Notes: generated from the letters alone by a model not told the origin. 64,000 nucleotides of DNA from Pseudoramibacter fermentans (GCA_009493725.1 VOGB01000004.1:124001-188000), one strand, 5' to 3'; counted from the stretch's first letter, positions 25,628-34,314 are shown. Program-made: numbers and translations.

Positions 25628-26909
25628 TGGAAAATCTCCTTTCAATGGACTTCGCGTGGGCATCGAGGCCTTCCGAATAAGCGAAGGCGGTGATGTCGTC
25701 GGCAGCTGCCTTCAAATTGTCGCGGTCGTACTGAATGATGCTGGAACGTTTGATGAAATCGTAGACCCCAAGAGGCGACGAGAACTTCGCCGTGCCAGAG
25801 GTCGGCAGCGTGTGGTTCGGACCGGCGAAATAATCGCCGAGGGGTTCTGGCGAGTACATGCCGAGGAAAATCGCGCCGGCGTTGCGGACACAGTCCAGAT
25901 ATTTTTCGGCGTTGTCAATGGCGAGTTCGAGGTGTTCCGGCGCGATCTGGTTCGTCAGCTCGAAGGCGTCGTCTAAAGTTTCGCAGACGAAGACAAAGCC
26001 GTGATCGGTGACGGAAGCTTTAGCGATGGCCTTGCGGCGCAGATCTGTGTCGATCTGGCGGTCGATTTCGGCGATGACCTGATCGGCCAGGGCGTCATCG
26101 GTCGTCACGAGCACCGGCATGGCCATTTCGTCGTGTTCCGCCTGGGACAGCAGGTCAGCCGCGATGTAGACTGGGTTCGCTGTGGCATCAGCGATGACGC
26201 AGACTTCGCTCGGTCCGGCGATCATGTCGATGGCGACCTTGCCGAACACTTCTTTCTTCGCGGTGGCGACGAAAATATTGCCTGGGCCGACGATTTTATT
26301 CACCGGCGCGATGGTTTCAGTCCCGTAGGCCAGGGCCGCGATGGCCTGAGCGCCGCCGACTTTGTAAATTTCTGTGACGCCGGCGATTTTTGCAGCGCAG
26401 AGAATGTTTTGATTGATATTGCCCGAGGCGTCAGGCGGGGTGACCATCGCGATGGTGCCGACGCCCGCGACGACGGCCGGGATCGTATCCATCAGCACGG
26501 TAGACGGGTAGGCTGCCTTGCCGCCGGGGACGTAGACGCCGACCCGGTCGATCGGGGTGATGTGCTGGCCCAAGGTGATGCCGGCCTTCGGATGGATCGT
26601 CCAAGTCGTTTCCTTCTGGTGTTCGTGGAAGGCTCGGATGTTTTCGGCCGAGCGCTTAATCGTTTCGATCAGCGCTGGATCGGTTTCGGCAAAGGCGCGG
26701 TCGATTTCTTCCGGGGTCACCTTCAGACTGTCGAGCTGGCAGTGGTCAAATTTTGCTTCGTAATCTTTCAGCGCGCTGTCGCCTTCGGATTTGACGCGGT
26801 CGATAATGTCGAGGACCGTCGCGCGGACATCCTGGTGGTCGGATTCGCTGCGTTTGAGGATAATGTCAAGCTGCTGTTTGACATCAGCGCTGTACGTGTA
26901 TTTTTTCAT
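25617..26909 (-). CDS. hisD: Histidinol dehydrogenase
   Basis: 430 residues. It performs the last two NAD-dependent oxidations to histidine. Motifs: VGVYVPGGKAAYPSTVLM, KVGGAQAIAALAYGT, KIVGPGNIFVATAKKEVFG, AGPSEVCVIAD, LLSQAEHDEMA (zinc ligands) and APEHLEL. I use the ATG at 26909, which follows GGAGG; a 19-residue upstream extension would overlap hisG's intergenic end and has no support. Confidence 0.95.
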   Translation of the reverse strand: MKKYTYSADVKQQLDIILKRSESDHQDVRATVLDIIDRVKSEGDSALKDYEAKFDHCQLDSLKVTPEEIDRAFAETDPALIETIKRSAENIRAFHEHQKETTWTIHPKAGITLGQHITPIDRVGVYVPGGKAAYPSTVLMDTIPAVVAGVGTIAMVTPPDASGNINQNILCAAKIAGVTEIYKVGGAQAIAALAYGTETIAPVNKIVGPGNIFVATAKKEVFGKVAIDMIAGPSEVCVIADATANPVYIAADLLSQAEHDEMAMPVLVTTDDALADQVIAEIDRQIDTDLRRKAIAKASVTDHGFVFVCETLDDAFELTNQIAPEHLELAIDNAEKYLDCVRNAGAIFLGMYSPEPLGDYFAGPNHTLPTSGTAKFSSPLGVYDFIKRSSIIQYDRDNLKAAADDITAFAYSEGLDAHAKSIERRFSNDA

Positions 26910-26934
26910 ATTGCCTCCAATTGCGTGTAATCTG

Positions 26935-27573
26935 TTAAAAAGCCAATTCCTTGAATTTTTCGACAATGGGGTCGATCTGTTCCCGCTTGGTCTTCAAGCT
27001 GACGTGATTGACAATGAGTCTCGAGCTGATATCGAGGATGCTGCGCAGGACGACCAGGCCGTTTTCCCGCAGCGTGTTGCCGCTTTCGACGATATCGACG
27101 ATGCAGTCGCAGAGGCCGAGAATCGGGCCGAGCTCGACAGAGCCGTTGATCGTGATCAAATCCACAGGCTGATCGATCTGCGTAAAATAATTTTTAGCGA
27201 TGTGGGGATATTTGGTCCCGACGGTCAGCTTGCGGTTGTACTGAATCTGCGTATCCTTAAAGCCGGCCACGCACATGCGGCACTGGCCGATTTTTAGGTT
27301 GAGCAGCTCGTAGACGTCAGCCGGGTGTTCCAGAAGGACGTCCCGGCCGACAATACCGATATCAGCGGCGCCCTTTTCGACGTAGGTGCCGACATCCGGC
27401 GATTTGACAAGGAAAAATTCGAGGGTATCTGTGGTGTCGGTGAAGATCAGCTTGCGGCTTTCCTTCGAATAATCGGGAAAAACGTAGCCGATTTCCTTCA
27501 GACGGCCAATGGTTTTATTGGCGACCCGCCCTTTGGCCAGCGCCATTTTAATTTTATTTTTCTGTAAAGACAT
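26935..27573 (-). CDS. hisG: ATP phosphoribosyltransferase catalytic subunit, short form
   Basis: 212 residues, the short HisG that lacks the C-terminal histidine-binding regulatory domain and needs HisZ. It condenses ATP and PRPP, the first step of the pathway. Visible: MALAKGRVANKTIGRLKEIG, DIGIVGRDVLLE, and the PRPP loop DCIVDIVESGNTLREN. AGGAGA precedes the ATG. Confidence 0.95.
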   Translation of the reverse strand: MSLQKNKIKMALAKGRVANKTIGRLKEIGYVFPDYSKESRKLIFTDTTDTLEFFLVKSPDVGTYVEKGAADIGIVGRDVLLEHPADVYELLNLKIGQCRMCVAGFKDTQIQYNRKLTVGTKYPHIAKNYFTQIDQPVDLITINGSVELGPILGLCDCIVDIVESGNTLRENGLVVLRSILDISSRLIVNHVSLKTKREQIDPIVEKFKELAF

Positions 27574-27582
27574 GATGTTCTC

Positions 27583-28848
27583 CTATTCCGATTCTGAAGC
27601 GACCGCGACGGATTCGATCGCAGTGACGGGATTCAGCGAGGACGCTTCCCATTTAAAGACGCCGTCTCTTTCAAAGACGTAGAAATCGGCATCCTGATAA
27701 AGTCTTTGAACCTGGAGCCGTTCAATCATCGCCGTCGGCAGAGAATTGATAACGAAGACCTCGGTCATGCAGCCTTGAGCACGCAGGCGGCTCGCAATAT
27801 CAAAGACGCCTTTTTTTTCGCTTTCCCGGTACAGCAGCACGATGTGTTTGGGCGATTCAACGTGGATCAAATCGTGTTCTTCGAGGTAATCCATCAGACT
27901 GAGGAGATTAACCGCGAAACCGCAGGCCGGCCGGTCGATGCCGAACTGCTGGCTCAGCTTGTTGTATCGGCCGCCGTCGATGATCGGCGCGCCCCAGTTT
28001 CCGGCGTAGACCTTGAAGATCAGGTCGGTGTAGTAATTCATTGAGCTGGTGAAGCCTAAATCGAAGGTGACGTATTGGTCGAGCCCGACAGATCTGAGGT
28101 GTTCAAACAGCGCACTCAGATTTTTGACGACATCCTGCATCTTTTGGTTGATGCAGAGCTTGGTCATGCGGGCAAAAACGTCGGTGGGATCGCCGTAGAG
28201 CATCGGCAGCTCGAGGATAATATCCGAAATCTTCGGGTCGTAATGCCGGCTCGAGAGGAATTCCTGAATGTCACCGATGTTTTTATTTTCAATGAGCTCG
28301 AATAATTCGGCGCGGTCCGTCTTGGAGATCGTCAGCTCGTCGAGCAGACAGTTGATAAAGCCCACGTGTCCGAGGTCGATCTGAACGTCGTCCACGCCGT
28401 TGGCCTTCAGCGACTGAATGGCCAGCGAGATGACTTCGCCGTCGCATTCTGGGGAATTGTCGCCGAAAAACTCGACGCCCATCTGCGTGATTTCTTTGCG
28501 GACGTCGCCGGGACTCGAAAAGTGTCGGTAGATGTTGGTCTGATAAAAGAGCTTGATAATTTCGTTCGGGTCGTGGTGATTGATGGCAGCCATCCGCGCA
28601 ACCGAAAGGGTTGCGTCCGGCTTCAGGGCCAGCACCCGCCCTTTCCGGCTGATAAATTTGAACAATTCGTTGGCCGAAATGGCGTCGTTGCCGATGAAGC
28701 TGTCGTAGGTTTCAAAGGTCGGTATAGCGACCTGATGGTATCCGTACCCGGTGTACAGGTTGGTTAAATTGTGCTCGATCTGGGATAAAGCTTGAAATCC
28801 CTGATACTGAATGTTTTCAAAGCCTTCAATGGTATAGGTTGTTAGCAT
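27583..28848 (-). CDS. hisZ: ATP phosphoribosyltransferase regulatory subunit HisZ
   Basis: 421 residues, related to histidyl-tRNA synthetase but without tRNA charging function. It has class II motif remnants (ALKPDATLSVARM; YYTDLIFKVYAGNWGAPIIDGGRYNKL). HisZ forms a hetero-octamer with short HisG and provides histidine feedback control. First gene of the operon, strong AGGAGG site, 60 nt after the promoter's -10. Confidence 0.93.
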   Translation of the reverse strand: MLTTYTIEGFENIQYQGFQALSQIEHNLTNLYTGYGYHQVAIPTFETYDSFIGNDAISANELFKFISRKGRVLALKPDATLSVARMAAINHHDPNEIIKLFYQTNIYRHFSSPGDVRKEITQMGVEFFGDNSPECDGEVISLAIQSLKANGVDDVQIDLGHVGFINCLLDELTISKTDRAELFELIENKNIGDIQEFLSSRHYDPKISDIILELPMLYGDPTDVFARMTKLCINQKMQDVVKNLSALFEHLRSVGLDQYVTFDLGFTSSMNYYTDLIFKVYAGNWGAPIIDGGRYNKLSQQFGIDRPACGFAVNLLSLMDYLEEHDLIHVESPKHIVLLYRESEKKGVFDIASRLRAQGCMTEVFVINSLPTAMIERLQVQRLYQDADFYVFERDGVFKWEASSLNPVTAIESVAVASESE

Positions 28849-28905
28849 TTTGCCTCCTGAAGCTGTATATCACTGTCGTACTGTAACGTAAAAAAGTATA
28901 GACAG

Positions 28906-28934
28906 ATCATAGCACTTTACTCAAATGAAGTCAA
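28906..28934 (-). promoter_or_regulatory. Promoter of the his operon (minus strand)
   Basis: On the minus strand TTGACT (28929-28934), 17 nt and TATGAT (28906-28911). The leader to hisZ is only about 50 nt, too short for a T-box or a classical attenuator. Confidence 0.82.
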
Positions 28935-28955
28935 CCGCAATTCGCTATAATCTGC

Positions 28956-28973
28956 GATAAAATTTATTTTATC
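28956..28973. promoter_or_regulatory. Perfect AT-rich palindrome between his operon and HAD gene (candidate operator)
   Basis: GATAAAATTTATTTTATC, two 8-bp arms around TT, is placed between the divergent promoters: 22 nt upstream of the his -35 and just before the HAD-gene -35. It may bind a dimeric regulator of either or both units; no T-tail suggests a terminator. Confidence 0.45.
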
Positions 28974-28978
28974 ATAAA

Positions 28979-29007
28979 TTGAGATTTAATCATTGAAAAT
29001 TTATATT
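28979..29007 (+). promoter_or_regulatory. Promoter of HAD-cca-rsmA unit
   Basis: TTGAGA (28979-28984), 17 nt, TATATT (29002-29007), about 54 nt before the GTG start. Confidence 0.65.
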
Positions 29008-29060
29008 CAATGGGGGACAATAAGCATGATCTTAAAACCAATTAGAAAGAGGGGGTACAG

Positions 29061-29774
29061 GTGTCATATCGCTGTGTTTGTTTTGATTTTGACGGCACGC
29101 TGGCGGATACAGAAGGCATGGTTTTTCGGATTTTCAACGAACTAGCGAAAAAATATCATTACGCGCCAATCGATACCAGTCGGCGCGACATGATCAAGGA
29201 AATGTCGGCCCAGGACATCCTGCGCCATATGAATCTGCCCTTTTATCAGGTCTTCCGTCTGATGGCTGAAGGCCGTAAACACATGCGCAACCAGCAGGAG
29301 GATATTGTCGCGATTCAGGAAAATTTGCCGGAGGCTTTTGCGGCGATCGCGAAGCTGACGGATTATTGCGGCATCCTGACGTCTAATTCTGAGGATACAG
29401 TCCGCAATTTTTTGTGGACGCATCAGCTGACGCCATATGTCGATTTCGTAGAGGGTGCGGCGCTTTTTTCAAAAAAGCGCAAACTTCTGAAGCTCTGCCG
29501 CAAGCTGCGCATTTCGCCCTCGCAGATGCTTTACGTCGGCGATGAAACCCGGGATGTCCGAGCGTGCAGAGAAGCGGGTATCGATGTGGCGGCGGTGGAC
29601 TGGGGCTACAATACCAAGCAGGCGCTCGCTAAATGCGGCCCGACCTACGAGGTGTCGGACATGGCGACCCTCGTTCAAATTGTGGCCTACCGCAACCGCA
29701 ATCAGGAGGCGGGGCCGGAAAAGGCCCGCCGCTATATCAGACGGATGCGGAAAAAGCAGCATCGGACGAGCTGA
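29061..29774 (+). CDS. HAD-superfamily hydrolase, phosphoglycolate phosphatase-like
   Basis: 237 residues. HAD motif I is FDFDGTLADTEGM, motif II Thr/Ser is GILTSNSEDTV, the Lys lies near SKKRKLLKLC, and motif IV is YVGDETRDVRACREAG. A helical cap sits between motifs I and II as in Gph/PGP-type enzymes. The substrate is not deducible. The GTG start follows AGAGGGGG. The extreme C-terminus is basic (RRYIRRMRKKQHR). It is divergent from the his operon, which lacks a histidinol-phosphatase, but nothing specific in the sequence makes it HisN. Confidence 0.8.
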   Translation: MSYRCVCFDFDGTLADTEGMVFRIFNELAKKYHYAPIDTSRRDMIKEMSAQDILRHMNLPFYQVFRLMAEGRKHMRNQQEDIVAIQENLPEAFAAIAKLTDYCGILTSNSEDTVRNFLWTHQLTPYVDFVEGAALFSKKRKLLKLCRKLRISPSQMLYVGDETRDVRACREAGIDVAAVDWGYNTKQALAKCGPTYEVSDMATLVQIVAYRNRNQEAGPEKARRYIRRMRKKQHRTS

Positions 29775-29777
29775 CAG

Positions 29778-31037
29778 ATGCCGATGAATCACAACTTTTT
29801 GGAAAATTGGCCCTTCGACGTATTATTTGAGGCCTTTACACAACAGGGCGAGGAAGTTTACCTTGTGGGCGGGGCAGTCCGTGATCTGCTCCTCGGCAAA
29901 CGTCCAGGTGACTGGGACTTCACCTCGAGCGCGGAGCCGGACAAGATCGCGGCTATTTTGGCCGAGGCTTTCCCTGAACACACCTTAATTTTAAAGGGTA
30001 AGCGCTTTGGCACGATCGGTATCGACCTGTCTGATGCGGCAGAGGACGTGAGTTTTGAAATCACGGCCTTTAGAAAAGAGGAAAGCTATACTGATGGGCG
30101 GCATCCCGAGGAGGTCGCTTTTCAGGCGTCGATTTTCGAAGATGTGCGCCGTCGGGATTTCACGGTCAATGGGCTGTGGATGGACCGTCACGGCGCGATT
30201 TTTGACGCGGTTGGCGGCTTTTCAGATTTAAAAGAGAAAAAAATACGGTGTATCGGCCAGGCCGACGAGCGGTTTGACGAGGACCGGCTCAGAAAATGGC
30301 GGTGCGTGCGCTTTGCCGCTCAAATCGGCGGACAAATCGATGCGCACACCCGAGATGCCATTATCGAAGCGCCGACGACAGATGGGGTGAGTGTGGAGCG
30401 CATTCAAATCGAATTTTCAAAAATGCTGACAGGCCCAGATGCCGCCTTTGCTGTGCGCGAGCTGAAAGCCACCGGGCTTTGGGATGATCTGCTCCGGCGG
30501 TCGGCGTCTGAAGATCTGCCCGAGCCTGTGACGGAAAAAATCAATGAGGTGCCGTCTGATCTTGCGATGCGCTTAGCCTGGCTGCTTCAGAATGGGTCGG
30601 CTGATCGGGTGCGCGCCTTCTTGAAAGGGCTGCGCTTCAGCAACCAGATCGTCAGGGAAGTGACAGTACTGTTGAATTTTTCTACACTCGACTGCAGAGA
30701 TATTGTCAAGTTCAAGACGGCCTTGCGCCAGATGGGAGCGCCGCTTTTTGAAAAAGCATTGGCGCTGCAGAAGGTAAAAAGCGATAATGCGCAGAACCGT
30801 GTGGTATTTATAAAAATTGTGAACGACCACGAACCGATTGTGCCGTCCGATTTGGCGATTGGCGGCAGGGACCTCAAGTCCCTCGGCTTTCACGGCAGGC
30901 AGATCGGCGATGTGCTGGCGCGCCTGCTGCGATGGGTTTATCAGTCGCCTAAGCAGAATCAGCGCGAGGCGCTGCTCGAGCGTGCTAAAGCTTGGCGCGA
31001 TCAGGAAAACAAAAACGAAGGGAAACAATCAGAATGA
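29778..31037 (+). CDS. cca: CCA tRNA nucleotidyltransferase
   Basis: 419 residues. It adds or repairs the 3'-CCA of tRNAs (or the A/CC half of it). Class II signatures: YLVGGAVRDLLLGKRPGDWD with the catalytic DxD (DWDFTS), RRDFTVNGLWMD, and RFDEDRLRKWRCVRFAAQ. All four tRNA genes in this window already encode CCA, so a repair role is likely. The start is 3 nt after the HAD stop, and the stop overlaps rsmA (ATGA). Confidence 0.9.
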   Translation: MPMNHNFLENWPFDVLFEAFTQQGEEVYLVGGAVRDLLLGKRPGDWDFTSSAEPDKIAAILAEAFPEHTLILKGKRFGTIGIDLSDAAEDVSFEITAFRKEESYTDGRHPEEVAFQASIFEDVRRRDFTVNGLWMDRHGAIFDAVGGFSDLKEKKIRCIGQADERFDEDRLRKWRCVRFAAQIGGQIDAHTRDAIIEAPTTDGVSVERIQIEFSKMLTGPDAAFAVRELKATGLWDDLLRRSASEDLPEPVTEKINEVPSDLAMRLAWLLQNGSADRVRAFLKGLRFSNQIVREVTVLLNFSTLDCRDIVKFKTALRQMGAPLFEKALALQKVKSDNAQNRVVFIKIVNDHEPIVPSDLAIGGRDLKSLGFHGRQIGDVLARLLRWVYQSPKQNQREALLERAKAWRDQENKNEGKQSE

Positions 31038-31924
31038 ATTTAACCTCACCGTCGGTGATTTCTGAGCTGATGGCGGCCCATCAGCTTCATTTCAACAAGC
31101 AATTCGGTCAGAATTTTCTCATCGATCAAAACATTCTCGAAAAAATTGTCGATGCCGGACAAATCACAGAAGCGGATACGGTGCTTGAAATTGGACCGGG
31201 TATTGGCTCGATGACTCAGGAAATGGCGGCGCGCGCGCATCAAGTCGTGACCGTCGAAATCGACAAAAAATTGATTCCGGTTCTCGAAGAAACCCTTAGC
31301 GAATTTGACAACATTGCGCTTGTCAATCAGGATTTTCTGAAAACGGACGTGCTCGATTTGATTCAGGCGCCGACACCGCTGAAGGTCGTCGCGAATCTGC
31401 CTTACTACATCACGACGCCGATTATCATGAAACTATTGGAAACACCCTGGCCGGACGGCATTGACTTGTCGCGGATGACCTTTCTGGTTCAAAAGGAAGT
31501 GGGCGAGCGCATCTGTGCCGAGCCTGGCAGCAAAAGCTATGGCGCCCTCAGTGTGATCGTGCAGTATTACGCCGACCCGAACGTGATGTTTACTGTGCCG
31601 GCGTCGGTCTTTATGCCAAAGCCAAAAGTCGACTCCATCGTGATCAGTCTTCAGAAAAGAACGCAGATGGCCTTTGAACCCTGTGATAAAAATCAGTTTT
31701 TTAAGGTGGTGAAGGCCGCTTTTCAGACGAGACGCAAGACGCTGATCAACAGCCTTTCAAACAACACGGCTTATCCGAAAGACGTGCTGCTCGACGCGCT
31801 GAATGAGGCCAGGATTGACCCGAAAAAACGGGCGGAACAGATCGACGGGGAAGATTTTTGCAGGCTTTCGAATATTCTGTATCAAAAGGGCGCCAATAAT
31901 GACATTGAATCTCGTCAAAAATGA
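31034..31924 (+). CDS. rsmA: 16S rRNA dimethyladenosine transferase RsmA (KsgA)
   Basis: 296 residues. It dimethylates A1518 and A1519 of 16S rRNA late in 30S assembly. Seen: FNKQFGQNFLIDQNILEKIV, SAM motif LEIGPGIGSMTQEM, VANLPYYITTPI (NLPY catalytic) and FQTRRKTLINSL. I start at the ATG at 31034 that overlaps the cca stop, with GAAGGGAAA upstream. The eutL promoter overlaps its 3' end. Confidence 0.96.
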   Translation: MNLTSPSVISELMAAHQLHFNKQFGQNFLIDQNILEKIVDAGQITEADTVLEIGPGIGSMTQEMAARAHQVVTVEIDKKLIPVLEETLSEFDNIALVNQDFLKTDVLDLIQAPTPLKVVANLPYYITTPIIMKLLETPWPDGIDLSRMTFLVQKEVGERICAEPGSKSYGALSVIVQYYADPNVMFTVPASVFMPKPKVDSIVISLQKRTQMAFEPCDKNQFFKVVKAAFQTRRKTLINSLSNNTAYPKDVLLDALNEARIDPKKRAEQIDGEDFCRLSNILYQKGANNDIESRQK

Positions 31925-31933
31925 TGATAAAAT
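31905..31933 (+). promoter_or_regulatory. Promoter of the orphan eutL-like gene
   Basis: TTGAAT (31905-31910), 17 nt and TAAAAT (31928-31933) with TGA in front, so a good extended -10 promoter. It starts within the last codons of rsmA. Confidence 0.8.
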
Positions 31934-31971
31934 GAAACGTAACATCATAATTTAGAATAGGAGAGAAGCTG

Positions 31972-32616
31972 ATGATCGGAGATCTATTACGAGGCAAATT
32001 CGTATCTAACCGTCTGTTGACGGATGTAGAAGACTGCATGCTCGAACAATACGAACTGCCGGAAGGCCATATCGATATCGGTTTGTTCACAACGGCGTGT
32101 GACGGCGTGGGGTATGTCGCGGCAGACGACGCGACGAAAAAGGCGAACGTGGAAGTGCCGAAGATTTACACCACCTACGGCGGCTGCGGCAAATTCAACG
32201 ACGGGCAGGTTTTCGGAGTCATTTCCGGGCCGAAGGTGTCGGACGTCGAACGGGGTCTGCGCTACGTGCGGGCCTTTACCGAACAGCAGTCGACGCTTTA
32301 CAGCATTTCGGACGATGATTCGACGCTGATTTACGCGCAGTGCGTTCCGAGAATCGGCCGTTATTTTTCAAAGGCCTACAATCTGCCGGAAGGGTCGTCC
32401 ATCGCGTATTTAATCGCGCCGGCGATGCAGGGGGCGATCGGCATCGATGAAGCGCTGACGCAGGCAAATGTCGACGTCGTGCGTTTCTGGAGCAGTCCGA
32501 CCGAATCGAATATGAGCGGCGCCATTTTAACTGGCCGCGAAGCGCAGTGCGACATCGCGGTCAAGGCGTTCCGGGATGTCATTATCGAAGCGGTGCAGGA
32601 TCCGATTGAATATTAA
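31972..32616 (+). CDS. eutL: EutL-type bacterial microcompartment shell protein (BMC-T), orphan
   Basis: 214 residues, against 219 in E. coli EutL, and alignable along most of its length. Landmarks shared with EutL include GYVAADDATKKANVEV in the first BMC domain, and AYLIAPAMQGAIGIDEAL, SPTESNMSGAILTGREAQCD and the C-terminal AVQDPIEY in the second. EutL forms trimers of tandem BMC domains with a gated central pore in the ethanolamine-utilisation shell. Here no other shell protein, enzyme or encapsulation-linked gene is present. It has its own promoter, AGGAGAG ribosome site and terminator. The homology is strong; the biological role alone is unknown. Confidence 0.88.
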   Translation: MIGDLLRGKFVSNRLLTDVEDCMLEQYELPEGHIDIGLFTTACDGVGYVAADDATKKANVEVPKIYTTYGGCGKFNDGQVFGVISGPKVSDVERGLRYVRAFTEQQSTLYSISDDDSTLIYAQCVPRIGRYFSKAYNLPEGSSIAYLIAPAMQGAIGIDEALTQANVDVVRFWSSPTESNMSGAILTGREAQCDIAVKAFRDVIIEAVQDPIEY

Positions 32617-32649
32617 TTAATTAATCATCCAAATATATTTTAATAATTT

Positions 32650-32686
32650 AAAAGGGACAGTCCATATCAATTGGACTGTCCCTTTT
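32650..32686. terminator. Bidirectional terminator between eutL and the LCP gene
   Basis: A perfect 15-bp inverted repeat (32650-32664 with 32672-32686) ends in TTTT on the plus strand and in a T/A-rich run on the minus strand. Confidence 0.85.
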
Positions 32687-32704
32687 GCGTGTGAATGATT
32701 TTAT

Positions 32705-33991
32705 TTAGTTAGTAGTAGTTTCAGTTGTAGTCGAGCTTTCAGATGATTTTGGGGTAGTTGTCGTAGGAGTATCTACGTTAGATTCTGTAGAAGGGGTTGT
32801 TGTTTTCGGTGCACTTGTCGATGGCGATGTCGTCGTGCTTTTTGTACTGTAATTGCTCGAATACGAACGAGTCGATCGACGGCTTGTCGATGATGATGAC
32901 GAGCCAGACGAATAAGTTGAGGTCGATGAAGAGCCCGTAGAGGAATCAGCACTTGTGGTGCCGGTCAGCGTACCGACGCCAGTTCTTCGGACAATGCCGT
33001 CGCTGATTTCATTGACGGTGTCGGATGGCGTGTAGGATTTTTCAGTTCCGTAAATGGCCTGATGCAGCTGGATGACGTTGTCAACCAGGGTTTTTGGCGC
33101 AATAGACGAGCCTTCGTAGGTGACAAAAGCGTAATAATTGTCGAATGGGACGTGCTGATTGGTCAGCTTTTTGCTATCTAACTGCATGTACCCCCTGAGC
33201 ATGGTCGAAAGCTCGGTTGTGGACATGGATGTTCTGATATTGGGGTAAATTTTTGTGACCAGATTGGCCAGCTTCAAGCTGCTGAGCTTTGTCAGCTTAT
33301 TGAAGACCTTATTAAAAACCTCCCGCTGTCGTTCCGTCCGTCCAAAGTCGTTGTCGCTGTAACGGTTGCGGCTGTAAGCCAGAGCCTGAATTCCGTTTAA
33401 GTGATTCTTTCCAGTGTGAGTCAATGTCTTGGCTTGGGTGTTATTCAGCCGGTTATAATCGTTGATGTATTTATTGGTGTATTTTAATATACTGTCATCT
33501 TTGATGTTGATAGTGACGCCGCCAACGGTGTTTACGGCATCGATCATGCATTGAAAGCTGATGGTGACGTAATCGGTGATGTTCAAGTCGTAGTTTTCAT
33601 TTATGGTCTTGACCGCCAGCTCTGGCCCGCCGTAGCTGTACGCCGCGTTGATTTTCGTGTAAGAATCCTTTTTGATGGTGCTGTTTGCTGGAATGCGGGC
33701 GATGGTATCGCGTTGAATCGAAGTTAAGACCGTTTTCCCTGTTTTGAAATTAATGGAGATGATCATAATGGTGTCGGAACGGTTTCCCTCGACATCGGGC
33801 CGGCCGTCCACGCCGAAAAGCGCGAGATTGATGACATCGTGATTTAAATACTTATTAACGCTGACGGCGCTGTCGTCGATGGACGCCCCTGAAATACTGC
33901 TTCGGATATTGAATAAGTAAACGGCGCCGCTTCCGACGACGAGTAAAATTGCTGAAAGGACAACAGCTAGAATTTTCTTGCCAACAGACAT
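32705..33991 (-). CDS. LytR-CpsA-Psr (LCP) family cell-wall polymer ligase
   Basis: 428 residues. Residues about 5-27 are a signal-anchor (ILAVVLSAILLVVGSGAVYLF). The LCP domain (about 55-235) has NLALFGVDGRPDVEGNRSDT, TVLTSIQRDTIARIP, TKINAAYSYGGPELAVKTIN and YSRNRYSDNDFGRTERQREV. These enzymes transfer undecaprenyl-linked glycopolymers such as teichoic acids to peptidoglycan, outside the membrane. An unusual Ser/Thr-rich tail (about 340-428) follows. GGAAGGAG precedes the ATG. Confidence 0.92.
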   Translation of the reverse strand: MSVGKKILAVVLSAILLVVGSGAVYLFNIRSSISGASIDDSAVSVNKYLNHDVINLALFGVDGRPDVEGNRSDTIMIISINFKTGKTVLTSIQRDTIARIPANSTIKKDSYTKINAAYSYGGPELAVKTINENYDLNITDYVTISFQCMIDAVNTVGGVTINIKDDSILKYTNKYINDYNRLNNTQAKTLTHTGKNHLNGIQALAYSRNRYSDNDFGRTERQREVFNKVFNKLTKLSSLKLANLVTKIYPNIRTSMSTTELSTMLRGYMQLDSKKLTNQHVPFDNYYAFVTYEGSSIAPKTLVDNVIQLHQAIYGTEKSYTPSDTVNEISDGIVRRTGVGTLTGTTSADSSTGSSSTSTYSSGSSSSSTSRRSTRSYSSNYSTKSTTTSPSTSAPKTTTPSTESNVDTPTTTTPKSSESSTTTETTTN

Positions 33992-34057
33992 AAAACTCCT
34001 TCCCAGATTAATAAAGTTTAAAAATCGTTCATTGTTCTCGAAATAAAATATTGTCTT

Positions 34058-34086
34058 ATTATATCATAATTTTTCTGAATTTTGAA
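34058..34086 (-). promoter_or_regulatory. Promoter of the LCP gene (minus strand)
   Basis: On the minus strand TTCAAA (34081-34086), 17 nt, and TATAAT (34058-34063) preceded by TGA (extended -10). The 323-nt gap 33992-34314 holds this promoter, the hpf promoter and otherwise AT-rich sequence with no other feature I can support. Confidence 0.7.
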
Positions 34087-34192
34087 AAGTTCTGTGAATT
34101 CGCCGCATTTTTAACAAAAATTTAGTTTTTCATTAATAAAAATTTAAAGCTTTAAAAAGAGCAGGATAATGCGTGCAATGCTATCGTAAATA

Positions 34193-34201
34193 TGCTATAA
34201 T
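34193..34201 (+). promoter_or_regulatory. Extended -10 promoter of hpf
   Basis: TGC followed by TATAAT (34196-34201); the -35 region is weak. The leader to the hpf start is about 110 nt. Confidence 0.6.
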
Positions 34202-34314
34202 GAAAGCGTAATCAATCAATGACTGAAGTGACAAGTCGATACAGCCAATTGATTGAGATTTTCAAAGACGGCATCGTTTTTGAAAAACAACACGAAGGAC
34301 TGGAGGACATAAAA

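Noticed and set aside
26001..26930. 309-codon plus-strand frame opposite hisD
   Set aside because: hisD is unmistakable on the minus strand with all its motifs; the opposite frame has no ribosome site and no known domain.
28849..28911. T-box or attenuator leader for the his operon
   Set aside because: The predicted leader is only about 50 nt, with no specifier loop, T-box sequence or His-rich leader peptide.
34219..34314. In-frame 32-codon N-terminal extension of hpf
   Set aside because: No ribosome site before its ATG, whereas GGAGGAC precedes the internal ATG that gives the standard HPF N-terminus.
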